A DNA stretch of 64,000 bases, from NCBI RefSeq assembly GCF_030316765.1, contig NZ_JASZYT010000006.1, positions 310,001 through 374,000 of the forward strand, written 5' to 3'. Positions 25,649-33,105 of this stretch are shown piece after piece (the stretch's first letter is position 1; each line of letters begins with the position of its first letter). The translations under genes and the position numbers were made by a program. Under the pieces are notes generated by a model. The model made no database searches. It saw nothing but the letters and a program-made list of their open reading frames with translations, and was not told where the DNA came from. Source of the DNA: Variovorax saccharolyticus. GTDB lineage: Bacteria > Pseudomonadota > Gammaproteobacteria > Burkholderiales > Burkholderiaceae_C.

Positions 25649-27490
25649 ATGCCGAGCTCTTTCGATTTCGAGCATTCGCCCTTTGACTGCCTCACGGCCG
25701 AGGAGCGCGAGCGGGTGCGCGCCCAGGTCGACATCGCCTACTTTCGCGAGGGCGAAGCGATCCTCGAGGCCGGCATGGCGCCGACCCACCTGTTCGTCGT
25801 GATCAAGGGCTTCGTGCGTCAGTTCGCGCCGGGCGACAGCGAGCCAGTCGCCAGCTTCGGCCCGCACGACACCTTCGACGGCCGGAGCCTGGTGGCCGGG
25901 CAGGTCAGCGGCCGCTTCGTCGCCGCCGAGGAGGTGCTCGCCTACCAGCTCGCGCGCGAGGCGGTGAACGAGCTGATCGCGCGCAACGCGACCTTCGGCG
26001 CCCTGCTGTTCTCCGACCTGTCGAACAAGCTGGCCGCGATCGCGGGGCGCCGCGGGGAGCACGAACTGCAGTCGCTGGCACTGGCCCGTGTCGATGCGAT
26101 TCCGATCCGGGCGCCGCGCTTCGTCGATGCTGATTGCGACGTGCTCTCGGCGGTGCGGCTCCTGCAGGCCGAGCGCAGCACCAACGTGCTGGTGCGAGAT
26201 CTGTCCGGACCCACACCGCGCCTGGGCATCTTCACCGTCACGGCGCTGCAGCGCGCGGTGCTGCACGGCACGCCGCTCGACCGGCTGCCGGTGCGCGAGG
26301 TCAGCAGCTTCGGGCTGATCACTGTCGCGGCGACCGACCCGGTGGGCGACGCGCTGACCGTCATGGTGCGGCACAAGGTGCACCGCGTGGTCGTTGTGGC
26401 CGGCGACGGCGGCGCGGACATCCTGGGCGTGCTGGAGGCGCTCGACCTGTTCAGCTTCCTCTCCAACCACTCCTACCTGATCAACCGCGAGATCGCCGAG
26501 GCCCAGGACCTCGAAGCCCTGGCCCGGGCCAGCCGCCACGTCACGCAGCTGGTCGGCCTGCTGCACGGCGGCGGCACCCGGGTCGGCCAGATCGCCGCGC
26601 TGGTGCAGGCGCTCAACGCCCAGCTGTTCCAGCGTGCCTGGGAGCTGATCGCGCCGCCCGAACTGGTCGCCAACAGCTGCCTGTTCGTGATGGGCAGCGA
26701 GGGCCGCGGCGAGCAACTGCAGAAGACCGACCAGGACAACGGCCTGCTGCTGCGCGACGGCTATGCGCCGCCGGCCGATCTCGATGCGCTCTGCGCCCGC
26801 CTGACGCGCGCGCTGATCGATTTCGGCTGGCCCGAGTGTCCCGGCGGCATCATGGTCTCGAACCCGCAGTGGCGCGGCAGCCAAGCCGAGTTCGCCGAGC
26901 GCGCCTGCCAGTGGCTGCTGCAGGCCGACGGCGAGCAGCTGATGGCGCTGGCGATCTTCCTCGACGCCCATGCGGTGTGCGGCGATGCCGCGCTGCTGGC
27001 CGGCGTGCGGGCCCGGCTGTTCTCGCTGGCGACCGACAACGACGCCATGCTGGCGCGCTTCGCCGCGGCGATCGACGCCTTCGCCGAAGATCCGCGCTGG
27101 TGGCAGCGCCTGCTGAGCCTCGGCGAGCAGCCCGGCCAGCGCTTCGACATCAAGAAGCAGGGGCTGTTCCCTATCGTGCATGGCGTGCGCAGCCTGGCCC
27201 TGCGCGCCGGCCTCGGCGCCAGTTCCACCGCAGCCCGCCTGGAGGCCCTGGCCGCCGACGGCCACATCGAGCGCGGACTGGCGACCGATGTGCTGGAGAG
27301 CCTCTACTTCTTCATGGGCCTGCGGCTCAAGGCCGGCCTGGAAGAACAGGAAGCGGGCCACGAGGTGACGGGCCAGGTCGACCCGGCCCGCATGAGCAGC
27401 CTCGAGCGCGACCTGCTCAAGGACACGCTCGAGGTGGTCAAGCGCTTGCGCCGCATGCTGCGCATGAGTTTCCGGCTGGACGCGCTGTGA
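25649..27490 (+). CDS. cNMP-binding/CBS/DUF294 nucleotidyltransferase-like protein
   Basis: 613-residue multidomain regulator. N-terminal cyclic-nucleotide-binding fold (about 5-125), a pair of CBS domains (about 150-275, with TVAATDPVGDALTVMVRHKVHRV in the second), a DUF294 nucleotidyltransferase-like domain with the GSEGRGEQLQKTDQDNGLLL pattern (about 348-367, Gly-Ser plus paired Asp), and the DUF294 C-terminal helical substrate-binding domain. GlnD-like logic suggests a signal-responsive modifying enzyme. ATG at 25649. It overlaps the next gene (a DnaQ-like exonuclease) by four bases. In related bacteria these two genes commonly lie next to sodium:solute symporter and acetyl-CoA synthetase genes, as here. 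Confidence 0.88.
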   Translation: MPSSFDFEHSPFDCLTAEERERVRAQVDIAYFREGEAILEAGMAPTHLFVVIKGFVRQFAPGDSEPVASFGPHDTFDGRSLVAGQVSGRFVAAEEVLAYQLAREAVNELIARNATFGALLFSDLSNKLAAIAGRRGEHELQSLALARVDAIPIRAPRFVDADCDVLSAVRLLQAERSTNVLVRDLSGPTPRLGIFTVTALQRAVLHGTPLDRLPVREVSSFGLITVAATDPVGDALTVMVRHKVHRVVVVAGDGGADILGVLEALDLFSFLSNHSYLINREIAEAQDLEALARASRHVTQLVGLLHGGGTRVGQIAALVQALNAQLFQRAWELIAPPELVANSCLFVMGSEGRGEQLQKTDQDNGLLLRDGYAPPADLDALCARLTRALIDFGWPECPGGIMVSNPQWRGSQAEFAERACQWLLQADGEQLMALAIFLDAHAVCGDAALLAGVRARLFSLATDNDAMLARFAAAIDAFAEDPRWWQRLLSLGEQPGQRFDIKKQGLFPIVHGVRSLALRAGLGASSTAARLEALAADGHIERGLATDVLESLYFFMGLRLKAGLEEQEAGHEVTGQVDPARMSSLERDLLKDTLEVVKRLRRMLRMSFRLDAL

Positions 27491-28116
27491 CCCGCTGGCT
27501 CTCGGCCCTCAAGCGCGGGTGGCAGCTGCAGCACCTGGCCGATCCGCGCTTTGCCTTCATGTGGGACCCGCCGCCGGCCGACGAGTGGGTGGCGCTCGAC
27601 TGCGAAACCACCGGGCTCGATCCGCGGCGCGACGAGATCGTGGCGATCGCCGCGGTGCGCATCCGCGGCAACCGCGTGATGTGCAGCGAGCGGCTCGAGC
27701 TGCTGGTGCGGCCCGAGCGCCGCAGCGTCGCGACCGGCAGCGTGCGCGTGCACCAGTTGCGCGAGCGCGATCTTTCGCAGGGCCTGGCGGCCGAGGCCGC
27801 GGTGCAGTCCCTGCTGCACTTCATCGGCAGCCGGCCGCTGGTCGGCTACTACCTCGAGTTCGACGTCGCGATGATCGACCGCGTCCTGTTCCCGATGCTG
27901 GGCCTGGGGCTTCCGCAACCGAAGATCGAGGTCTCGGCGCTCTACTACGACCACGTCAACCGGCGCCGCTCGCCGCATCTTCGCAACGGCGACATCGACC
28001 TGCGCTTCGCCGCCATCATGACGGCGCTGGACCTGCCGCAGCGCCCCGCGCACGATGCGCTGGACGATGCGGTGATGGCGGCGCTCGCCTTCGTCAAGCT
28101 GCGCGCACTGGACTGA
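27487..28116 (+). CDS. 3'-5' exonuclease, DnaQ/PolIII epsilon-like (GTG start)
   Basis: 209-residue DEDDh-type exonuclease. Metal-binding acids are D38 and E40 (LDCETTG), an Asp in the YLEFDVAMIDR block (about 125), and the HDALDDA motif near residue 187 with the catalytic His and last Asp. It starts at GTG 27487 within the stop of the DUF294 gene (GTGA). It is not the replicative epsilon subunit (no clamp-binding motif seen and the wrong context) but a stand-alone relative kept with the DUF294 protein. It is convergent with actP; only two bases separate the stops. Confidence 0.88.
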   Translation: MTRWLSALKRGWQLQHLADPRFAFMWDPPPADEWVALDCETTGLDPRRDEIVAIAAVRIRGNRVMCSERLELLVRPERRSVATGSVRVHQLRERDLSQGLAAEAAVQSLLHFIGSRPLVGYYLEFDVAMIDRVLFPMLGLGLPQPKIEVSALYYDHVNRRRSPHLRNGDIDLRFAAIMTALDLPQRPAHDALDDAVMAALAFVKLRALD

Positions 28117-28118
28117 AA

Positions 28119-29843
28119 TCAGTGTCCCGATGCGCCCGAGGCTCCCAGCCCGGTCTCCGAGCGCACCTGCTGCGCCGGGAAGGCGGCCCGCTCCTGCTGC
28201 GCCTGACGGCTGCGGTCGGTGATCGAGAACAGCCAGATGCCGACGAACGCCAGCGTCATCGAGAACAGCGCCGGCGAGGCATAGGGGAACCAGGCCGAGC
28301 CGGCCGGATGACCCAGCGTGGCTTCCCAGACCGAGGGCGAGACGATGGTCAACGCCACCGACGACACCAGGCCGAGCGAGCCGCCGACGACCGCTCCGCG
28401 CGTCGTGCAATCCTTCCAGAGCACCGACATGAACAGCACCGGGAAATTGGCCGAGGCCGCCACCGCGAAGGCCAGCGACACCATGAAGGCGATGTTCTGC
28501 TTCTCGAAGGCGATGCCCAGCAGCACCGCCACCACGCCCAGCGTCAAGGTGGTGATGCGCGACACCTTGAGCTCGGCACGGCTGTCGGCCTTGCCCTTCT
28601 TGATCAGCGTCGCATAGAGGTCGTGCGACACCGCCGAGGCACCCGACAGCGTGAGCCCCGCCACCACCGCCAGGATGGTCGCGAAGGCCACCGCCGAGAT
28701 GAAGCCATAGAAGACATTGCCGCCGACCGACTTGGCCACCAGCACCGCCGCCATGTTGGCCGCGCCGCCGCCGCCCTTGATGGTGCCGGTGGCGACGTCG
28801 GCGAACTCGGGATTGGTCAGCACCAGCGTGATGGCGCCGAAGCCGATGATGAAGATCAGCAGGTAGAAGTAGCCGATCCAGGTGGTGGCCCAGAACACCG
28901 ACTTGCGGGCCTGCTTGGCATCGGGCACCGTGAAGAAGCGCATCAGGATGTGCGGCAGCCCGGCGGTGCCGAACATCAGCGCGATGCCGAACGAGATCGC
29001 CGAGATCGGGTCCTTCACGAAGCCGCCCGGGCCCATGATGCCCAAGCCGATGGCCGCAGCCTCGGCCGGGCTCTTGCCGCCGTTGGCCGCGATCTGCGTG
29101 CGCACCTCGACCGACCTGGCGAACAGCGCCTCGGGGCTGAAGTTGAAGGCCGCCATCACCATCAGCGCCATGAAGCTCACGCCGGCCAGCAGCAGCACCG
29201 CCTTGATGATCTGCACCCAGGTGGTCGCCGTCATGCCGCCGAACAGCACGTAGACCATCATCAGCGCGCCGACGATCACCACCGCCATCCAGTAGTCGAG
29301 CCCGAACAGCAGCTTGATCAGCTGGCCCGCGCCCACCATCTGCGCGATCAGGTAGAAGGCCACCACCACCAGCGTGCCCGAGGCCGCGAAGGCGCGGATC
29401 GGGCCGGGCCGGAAGCGGTAGCCGGCGACATCGGCGAAGGTGAACTTGCCGAGATTGCGCAGCCGCTCGGCCATCAGGAAGGTGATCACCGGCCAGCCGA
29501 CCAGGAAGCCGATCGAATAGATCAGGCCGTCGTAGCCGGTGGCCATCACCGCAGCCGAGATGCCGAGGAACGAGGCCGCCGACATGTAGTCGCCGGCGAT
29601 CGCCAGGCCGTTCTGGAAGCCGGTGATGCCGCCGCCCGCGGTGTAGAAGTCGGCCGCCGACTTGGTCTTCGAGGCGGCCCACTTGGTGATCCACAAGGTC
29701 AGCAGCACGAAGCCCGAGAACATCGCGATCGCGATCCAGTTGGTCGGCTGCTTGGCGGCCTGGCCGACATCGGCGCCGGCCGCCGCGGCGAGGGTAGAGG
29801 CGCCGCCCAGCAGCGCCGCCAGGGCGAGGTGACGCGCTTTCAT
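28119..29843 (-). CDS. actP: Cation/acetate symporter ActP
   Basis: Sodium:solute symporter of 574 residues that imports acetate and other short monocarboxylates with a cation. N-terminal signal-like segment (KARHLALAALLGGASTLAAAA), then about 13 membrane helices. Typical SSF/ActP segments include TAGGGITGFQNGLAIAGDYM, SAASFLGISA, and FGGMTATTWVQIIKAVLLL, with the mid-protein FGTAGLPHILMRFFTV. ATG at 29843 overlaps the stop of the DUF485 gene (ATGA), the standard yjcH-actP arrangement. Together with acs at 33106 it allows growth on or recovery of acetate. Confidence 0.95.
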   Translation of the reverse strand: MKARHLALAALLGGASTLAAAAGADVGQAAKQPTNWIAIAMFSGFVLLTLWITKWAASKTKSAADFYTAGGGITGFQNGLAIAGDYMSAASFLGISAAVMATGYDGLIYSIGFLVGWPVITFLMAERLRNLGKFTFADVAGYRFRPGPIRAFAASGTLVVVAFYLIAQMVGAGQLIKLLFGLDYWMAVVIVGALMMVYVLFGGMTATTWVQIIKAVLLLAGVSFMALMVMAAFNFSPEALFARSVEVRTQIAANGGKSPAEAAAIGLGIMGPGGFVKDPISAISFGIALMFGTAGLPHILMRFFTVPDAKQARKSVFWATTWIGYFYLLIFIIGFGAITLVLTNPEFADVATGTIKGGGGAANMAAVLVAKSVGGNVFYGFISAVAFATILAVVAGLTLSGASAVSHDLYATLIKKGKADSRAELKVSRITTLTLGVVAVLLGIAFEKQNIAFMVSLAFAVAASANFPVLFMSVLWKDCTTRGAVVGGSLGLVSSVALTIVSPSVWEATLGHPAGSAWFPYASPALFSMTLAFVGIWLFSITDRSRQAQQERAAFPAQQVRSETGLGASGASGH

Positions 29844-30148
29844 CGCGTGGCCTCGCGGATGATCTCGGCCGTGAGCCGGTCGAACTCGCCGTTGGCGCGG
29901 CGAATGTAGAAGGCCGTGATCAGGATGGTGAAGACGATCACGCCGAGGCCGATCGGGATGCCGATGGTGGTCACGCCGCCGCCGATCGGCTGCGCCAGAA
30001 ATGGCTTGTTGAACGCGATCAGTGCGATGTAGCCGTAGTACACCAGCATCATCAACGCGGTGAGCCACCAGCCGAAGCGGTTTCGCTTGCGTCGCAGCTC
30101 GAGGTACTTGGGATTGGACTGGATCTTGTCCACCACGGGGTCGCTCAT
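29840..30148 (-). CDS. yjcH: DUF485 inner-membrane protein YjcH
   Basis: 102-residue protein with two membrane helices (FGWWLTALMMLVYYGYIALIA and TIGIPIGLGVIVFTILITAF) and the N-terminal IQSNPKYLELRRKRNRF signature of DUF485, the small partner of ActP. An AGGAG ribosome-binding site precedes the ATG at 30148. Translation is coupled to actP. Start chosen over an upstream in-frame ATG at 30220 because that extension is not family-like. Confidence 0.93.
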   Translation of the reverse strand: MSDPVVDKIQSNPKYLELRRKRNRFGWWLTALMMLVYYGYIALIAFNKPFLAQPIGGGVTTIGIPIGLGVIVFTILITAFYIRRANGEFDRLTAEIIREATR

Positions 30149-30211
30149 GATTCGTCTCCTGGACTTCGGTCGGGACGATTCTGGGATGCGGCCTGCACGC
30201 GCGGGGCGCGC

Positions 30212-30241
30212 TGCAATCATTCGTCACATTGCGATGCAATG
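30212..30241. promoter_or_regulatory. Candidate regulatory sites upstream of yjcH-actP
   Basis: Two adjoining elements, 64-94 bp upstream of the yjcH start. TGCAATCATTCGTCA (30212-30226) matches a sequence upstream of acs (33015-33029) at 14 of 15 positions. It runs into a perfect palindrome CATTGC-GAT-GCAATG (30227-30241). Both genes serve acetate uptake or activation, so a shared activator site is likely. Seen in sequence; the bound protein is inference. Confidence 0.55.
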
Positions 30242-30281
30242 CGCGGATCTTTCGAGGCCGGATCGAGACCGATCGGCGGGC

Positions 30282-31031
30282 CTACTCCCACTGCACGTTC
30301 GCGGCGAACAGATAGCCGGCGCCGTACACGGTCTTGATGATGGCCGGCTCGTGCGGATCCCGTTCGATCTTCCTGCGCAGGCGCGAGATGCGCACGTCGA
30401 TGCTGCGGTCGGTCGGCAGCAGGTCGCGCGCGCCCATGAGCTGTTCGCGCGTGAGGATCTGGTGCGGACGCTCGACGAAGCAGCGCAGGACCTGGGTCTC
30501 TGCGGTGCCCAGCAGATGCTCGCTGCCGTCGGGCGCGCGCAGCACGTTGGCGGCGCAGTCGATGCGCCAGCCCAGGAACGACGCATAGCGCCGCTGCCCC
30601 GTGGCCTGGCCCGGCGCCAGCCTGCGCCGGCGCAGGATGCTGCGCACCCGCGCCACCAGCTCGCGCGCCTCGAAGGGCTTGGTGACGTAGTCGTCGCCAC
30701 CGAGCTCGAGCCCCATCACGCGGTCGGCCGGATGACCGCGGCCGGTGAGGATCAGCACGCCGGCGTTCGATGCCGCGGTGATGCGCCGCATGAGGTCGAT
30801 GCCGTCCATGTCGGGCAGGCCGAGGTCGACGATGCAGAGGTCGGGCTTCTCGACCTGCAGCCGCCGCAGCACGCTGGCGCCGGTCGGGAAGCCTTCGCAG
30901 TTGAAGCCGAACTCGCCGAGCGTGGCGAGCACCAGCCGGGCCACGGCCGGGTCGTCCTCGATCACGAAGATCAGCGAGGGCGGGTGCGCCTCCTCGCCCG
31001 CCGCGCGGTGGGTGACGCCGGTGGTGCTCAT
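30282..31031 (-). CDS. Response regulator, OmpR/PhoB family
   Basis: 249-residue regulator: receiver domain (about 19-135) with acidic pocket EDDP, phospho-acceptor Asp in CIVDLGLPDMDG (about 67), and Lys in GDDYVTKPF (about 116), then a winged-helix DNA-binding domain (about 150-245, with LTREQLMG and IDVRISRLRRKIE, ending KTVYGAGYLF). ATG at 31031 overlaps the stop of the hybrid kinase. It lies between the yjcH-actP and acs genes and probably controls them, in the manner of acetate-responsive two-component systems at such loci; this is inference. Confidence 0.93.
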   Translation of the reverse strand: MSTTGVTHRAAGEEAHPPSLIFVIEDDPAVARLVLATLGEFGFNCEGFPTGASVLRRLQVEKPDLCIVDLGLPDMDGIDLMRRITAASNAGVLILTGRGHPADRVMGLELGGDDYVTKPFEARELVARVRSILRRRRLAPGQATGQRRYASFLGWRIDCAANVLRAPDGSEHLLGTAETQVLRCFVERPHQILTREQLMGARDLLPTDRSIDVRISRLRRKIERDPHEPAIIKTVYGAGYLFAANVQWE

Positions 31032-32995
31032 GCTTCGCCCTCCTCGATCGCCTGCGCCAGCTGGGCGGTGTCGAAAGGCTTGGTCAGCATCGGGAAGTCG
31101 GCCTGCAGCGACAGGTCTCCCGGCGCATAGCCGCTCATGAGCACCACCGACCGGGCGCGGCCGCCATCGCGCGCCGCCCGCGCCACGGCACGGCCATCGA
31201 CGCCGCCCGCCATCACGACGTCGGACAGCAGCAGTGCGATGTCCGGCGTGTGTTCGAGCAGGTTCAGCGCGCCGCTGCCGTCGTCGGCCTCGAGCACCGA
31301 GTAGCCCAGTTCGAGCAGGCTGCGCCGGATCACCCGCCGCACCTGCGCATCGTCGTCCACCAGCAGCGCCAGCCCCCTGGACACGGCCTGGGTCCCGGCG
31401 GCCTGGCCGCCGGCATCGTCGATGCCGTCGTCCGGCGCCGGGTCGGCCGCGGGCAGCCACAGCGACACCGTGGTTCCGCAGCCGGGCGCGCTGCGCACGT
31501 CGATCGCGCCGCCCGACTGCTTGATGAAGCCGTAGACCACCGCCATGCCGAGCCCGGTGCCGCGGCCCGGACGCTTGGTGGTGAAGAAGGGCTCGAACAG
31601 GTGCGCGAGGGTGTCGGCGTCCATGCCGGCGCCGTCGTCCTCGACCTCGATGCATACGCAGTCGCCCGCCGACAGCTGCAGCGGCGTGGCCACCGCGGCG
31701 TCGATGCGCGCGCGGCGCGCCCGCAGCACGATGCGGCCTTCGGCACCGGTGGCGTCGCGGGCATTGAGCACCAGGTTGAGCATCGCCTGCTCGAGCAGCG
31801 TGGCGTCGATCCAGGTCCACAGGTCCGGCGCGCCGACCTCGATGTCGAGCCGCAGGGTCTCGGGCAGCGAGCGCCGCACCAGCCGCGCCACGGTGTCGAG
31901 CAGCGCCCCCACATGCACCGCCGCGGCCTGCAGCGGCTGGCGCCGCGCGAAGCTCAGCAGGCCGCGCACCAGGCTGGCACCGCGCCGCGCCGCCTCGAGG
32001 GCGGGCTGCACATACTCGACCAGCGCCGGATCGGCGGGACGGGCCTGCTCCAGCGCCGCGAGGTTGCCGATGACCACCGTCAGGATGTTGTTGAAGTCGT
32101 GCGCCAGGCCGCCGGTCAGGTGGCCCAGCGACTCCAGCTTCTGGGCCCGCGCCAGCAGCGCCTGCGAACGGCGCTGCTCCGTGATGTCGAAGGTCAGCTC
32201 GAAGCAGCCGACCACGGCGCCCTCGGCGCTGCGCTGCGGAACCAGCGAGGTGCGCACCCACAGGCGCCGGGCATCGCTGGTCTGGAGCTCGTACTCGAGG
32301 CTCTGCGAATCGCCGGCCAGTGCGCGCAGCACCTGCGGCTTGACCCGGGCATAGACCGCATCGCCGAGGAAGGCCCTGGCGCTGACGGATTCGGGCCGGC
32401 TGGTGTCGACCCGGAACCAGTCGTGGTACCCGCGGTTGAGGTACCGGTAGACGCGCCGGTGGTCGAAGTAGGCCACCAGTGCGGGGATCGAATCCATGAT
32501 CAGCCGCACCCGCTCTTCGCTGCCCTGCAGTTCGGCAGTGCGCGCCGCCACCCGGCTTTCGAGCTCGGCGTTGTGGCGGCGGATGATCTCCTCGGCGCGG
32601 CGCTGCTCGGTGATGTCGGAGTAGAGCGTGACGAAGCCATGGCCCGGCACCGGCTCGCCATGGATGCGCAGCACCCGGCCGTCGGGCCGCACCCGCTCGA
32701 TCTCGTGCGGCGCGAAGTGGCGCGCCGCCGCCACGCGTTCGGCCACCAGCCGGTCGGGGTCGCCCGGGCCGTATTCGCCGCGCCGGGCGTTGAAGCCGAT
32801 GAAGCTCTCGAACGGCGCGCCCAGGTAGGCCATGTCGTCGGTGAAGCCGAGCAGGCGGACGTAGGCCCGGTTCCATGCCACCAGCCGCAGGTCGGCATCG
32901 AAGATCGACAGGCCCTGGTCCAGCAGGTCGAGCCCGGTCTGCAGCGTCAGGTAGCGCTCCAAGGGGGCCGGCGCAGGCGCCGGCGTGCGGCTCAC
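31028..32995 (-). CDS. Hybrid sensor histidine kinase with two PAS domains
   Basis: 655 residues from a GTG at 32995 that has GGGAGG five bases upstream. Domains: PAS_7 (about 15-130, LLDQGLSIFDADLRLVAWNR), coiled coil, second PAS (about 165-285), HisKA with H-box GGLAHDFNNILT (about 308), HATPase with NLVLNARDA, DDGAGMD and GRGTGLGMAVVYGF, and a C-terminal receiver (about 540-655) with LLVDDD, LLSDVVM and LTKPFD. No membrane helix, so it is cytosolic. In-frame ATGs at 33079 and 33112 exist, but 33112 would overlap the divergent acs start and both would place the shared TGCAAnCATTCGTCA motif inside the gene; I prefer the GTG. It is coupled to the response regulator by an ATGA overlap. Confidence 0.9.
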   Translation of the reverse strand: MSRTPAPAPAPLERYLTLQTGLDLLDQGLSIFDADLRLVAWNRAYVRLLGFTDDMAYLGAPFESFIGFNARRGEYGPGDPDRLVAERVAAARHFAPHEIERVRPDGRVLRIHGEPVPGHGFVTLYSDITEQRRAEEIIRRHNAELESRVAARTAELQGSEERVRLIMDSIPALVAYFDHRRVYRYLNRGYHDWFRVDTSRPESVSARAFLGDAVYARVKPQVLRALAGDSQSLEYELQTSDARRLWVRTSLVPQRSAEGAVVGCFELTFDITEQRRSQALLARAQKLESLGHLTGGLAHDFNNILTVVIGNLAALEQARPADPALVEYVQPALEAARRGASLVRGLLSFARRQPLQAAAVHVGALLDTVARLVRRSLPETLRLDIEVGAPDLWTWIDATLLEQAMLNLVLNARDATGAEGRIVLRARRARIDAAVATPLQLSAGDCVCIEVEDDGAGMDADTLAHLFEPFFTTKRPGRGTGLGMAVVYGFIKQSGGAIDVRSAPGCGTTVSLWLPAADPAPDDGIDDAGGQAAGTQAVSRGLALLVDDDAQVRRVIRRSLLELGYSVLEADDGSGALNLLEHTPDIALLLSDVVMAGGVDGRAVARAARDGGRARSVVLMSGYAPGDLSLQADFPMLTKPFDTAQLAQAIEEGEA

Positions 32996-33014
32996 CGCAG
33001 CCTCCCGCAGAGCT

Positions 33015-33059
33015 TGCAAACATTCGTCATCTTTGAATGTGTCTCCTGCAACGTTCGTC
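33015..33059. promoter_or_regulatory. Candidate regulatory sites upstream of acs
   Basis: TGCAAACATTCGTCA (33015-33029) and a similar TGCAACGTTCGTC (33047-33059) sit 32 bp apart, about three helical turns, and end 46 bp before the acs start. The first is nearly identical to the site upstream of yjcH-actP. The region also drives the divergent kinase operon. Confidence 0.55.
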
Positions 33060-33105
33060 GGACATCCTGTGGCCCTCATTGTTGACCACCCCGACGGAGA
33101 CGAAC

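Noticed and set aside
25327..25734. 135-codon minus-strand frame and companion plus-strand frames in the DUF4239/DUF294 gap
   Set aside because: No motif, no ribosome-binding site, and overlap with the start of the DUF294 gene.
33070..33090. TGGCCCTCATTGTTGA as a sigma-54 promoter for acs
   Set aside because: The GG and GC dinucleotides are not in the required -24/-12 spacing.
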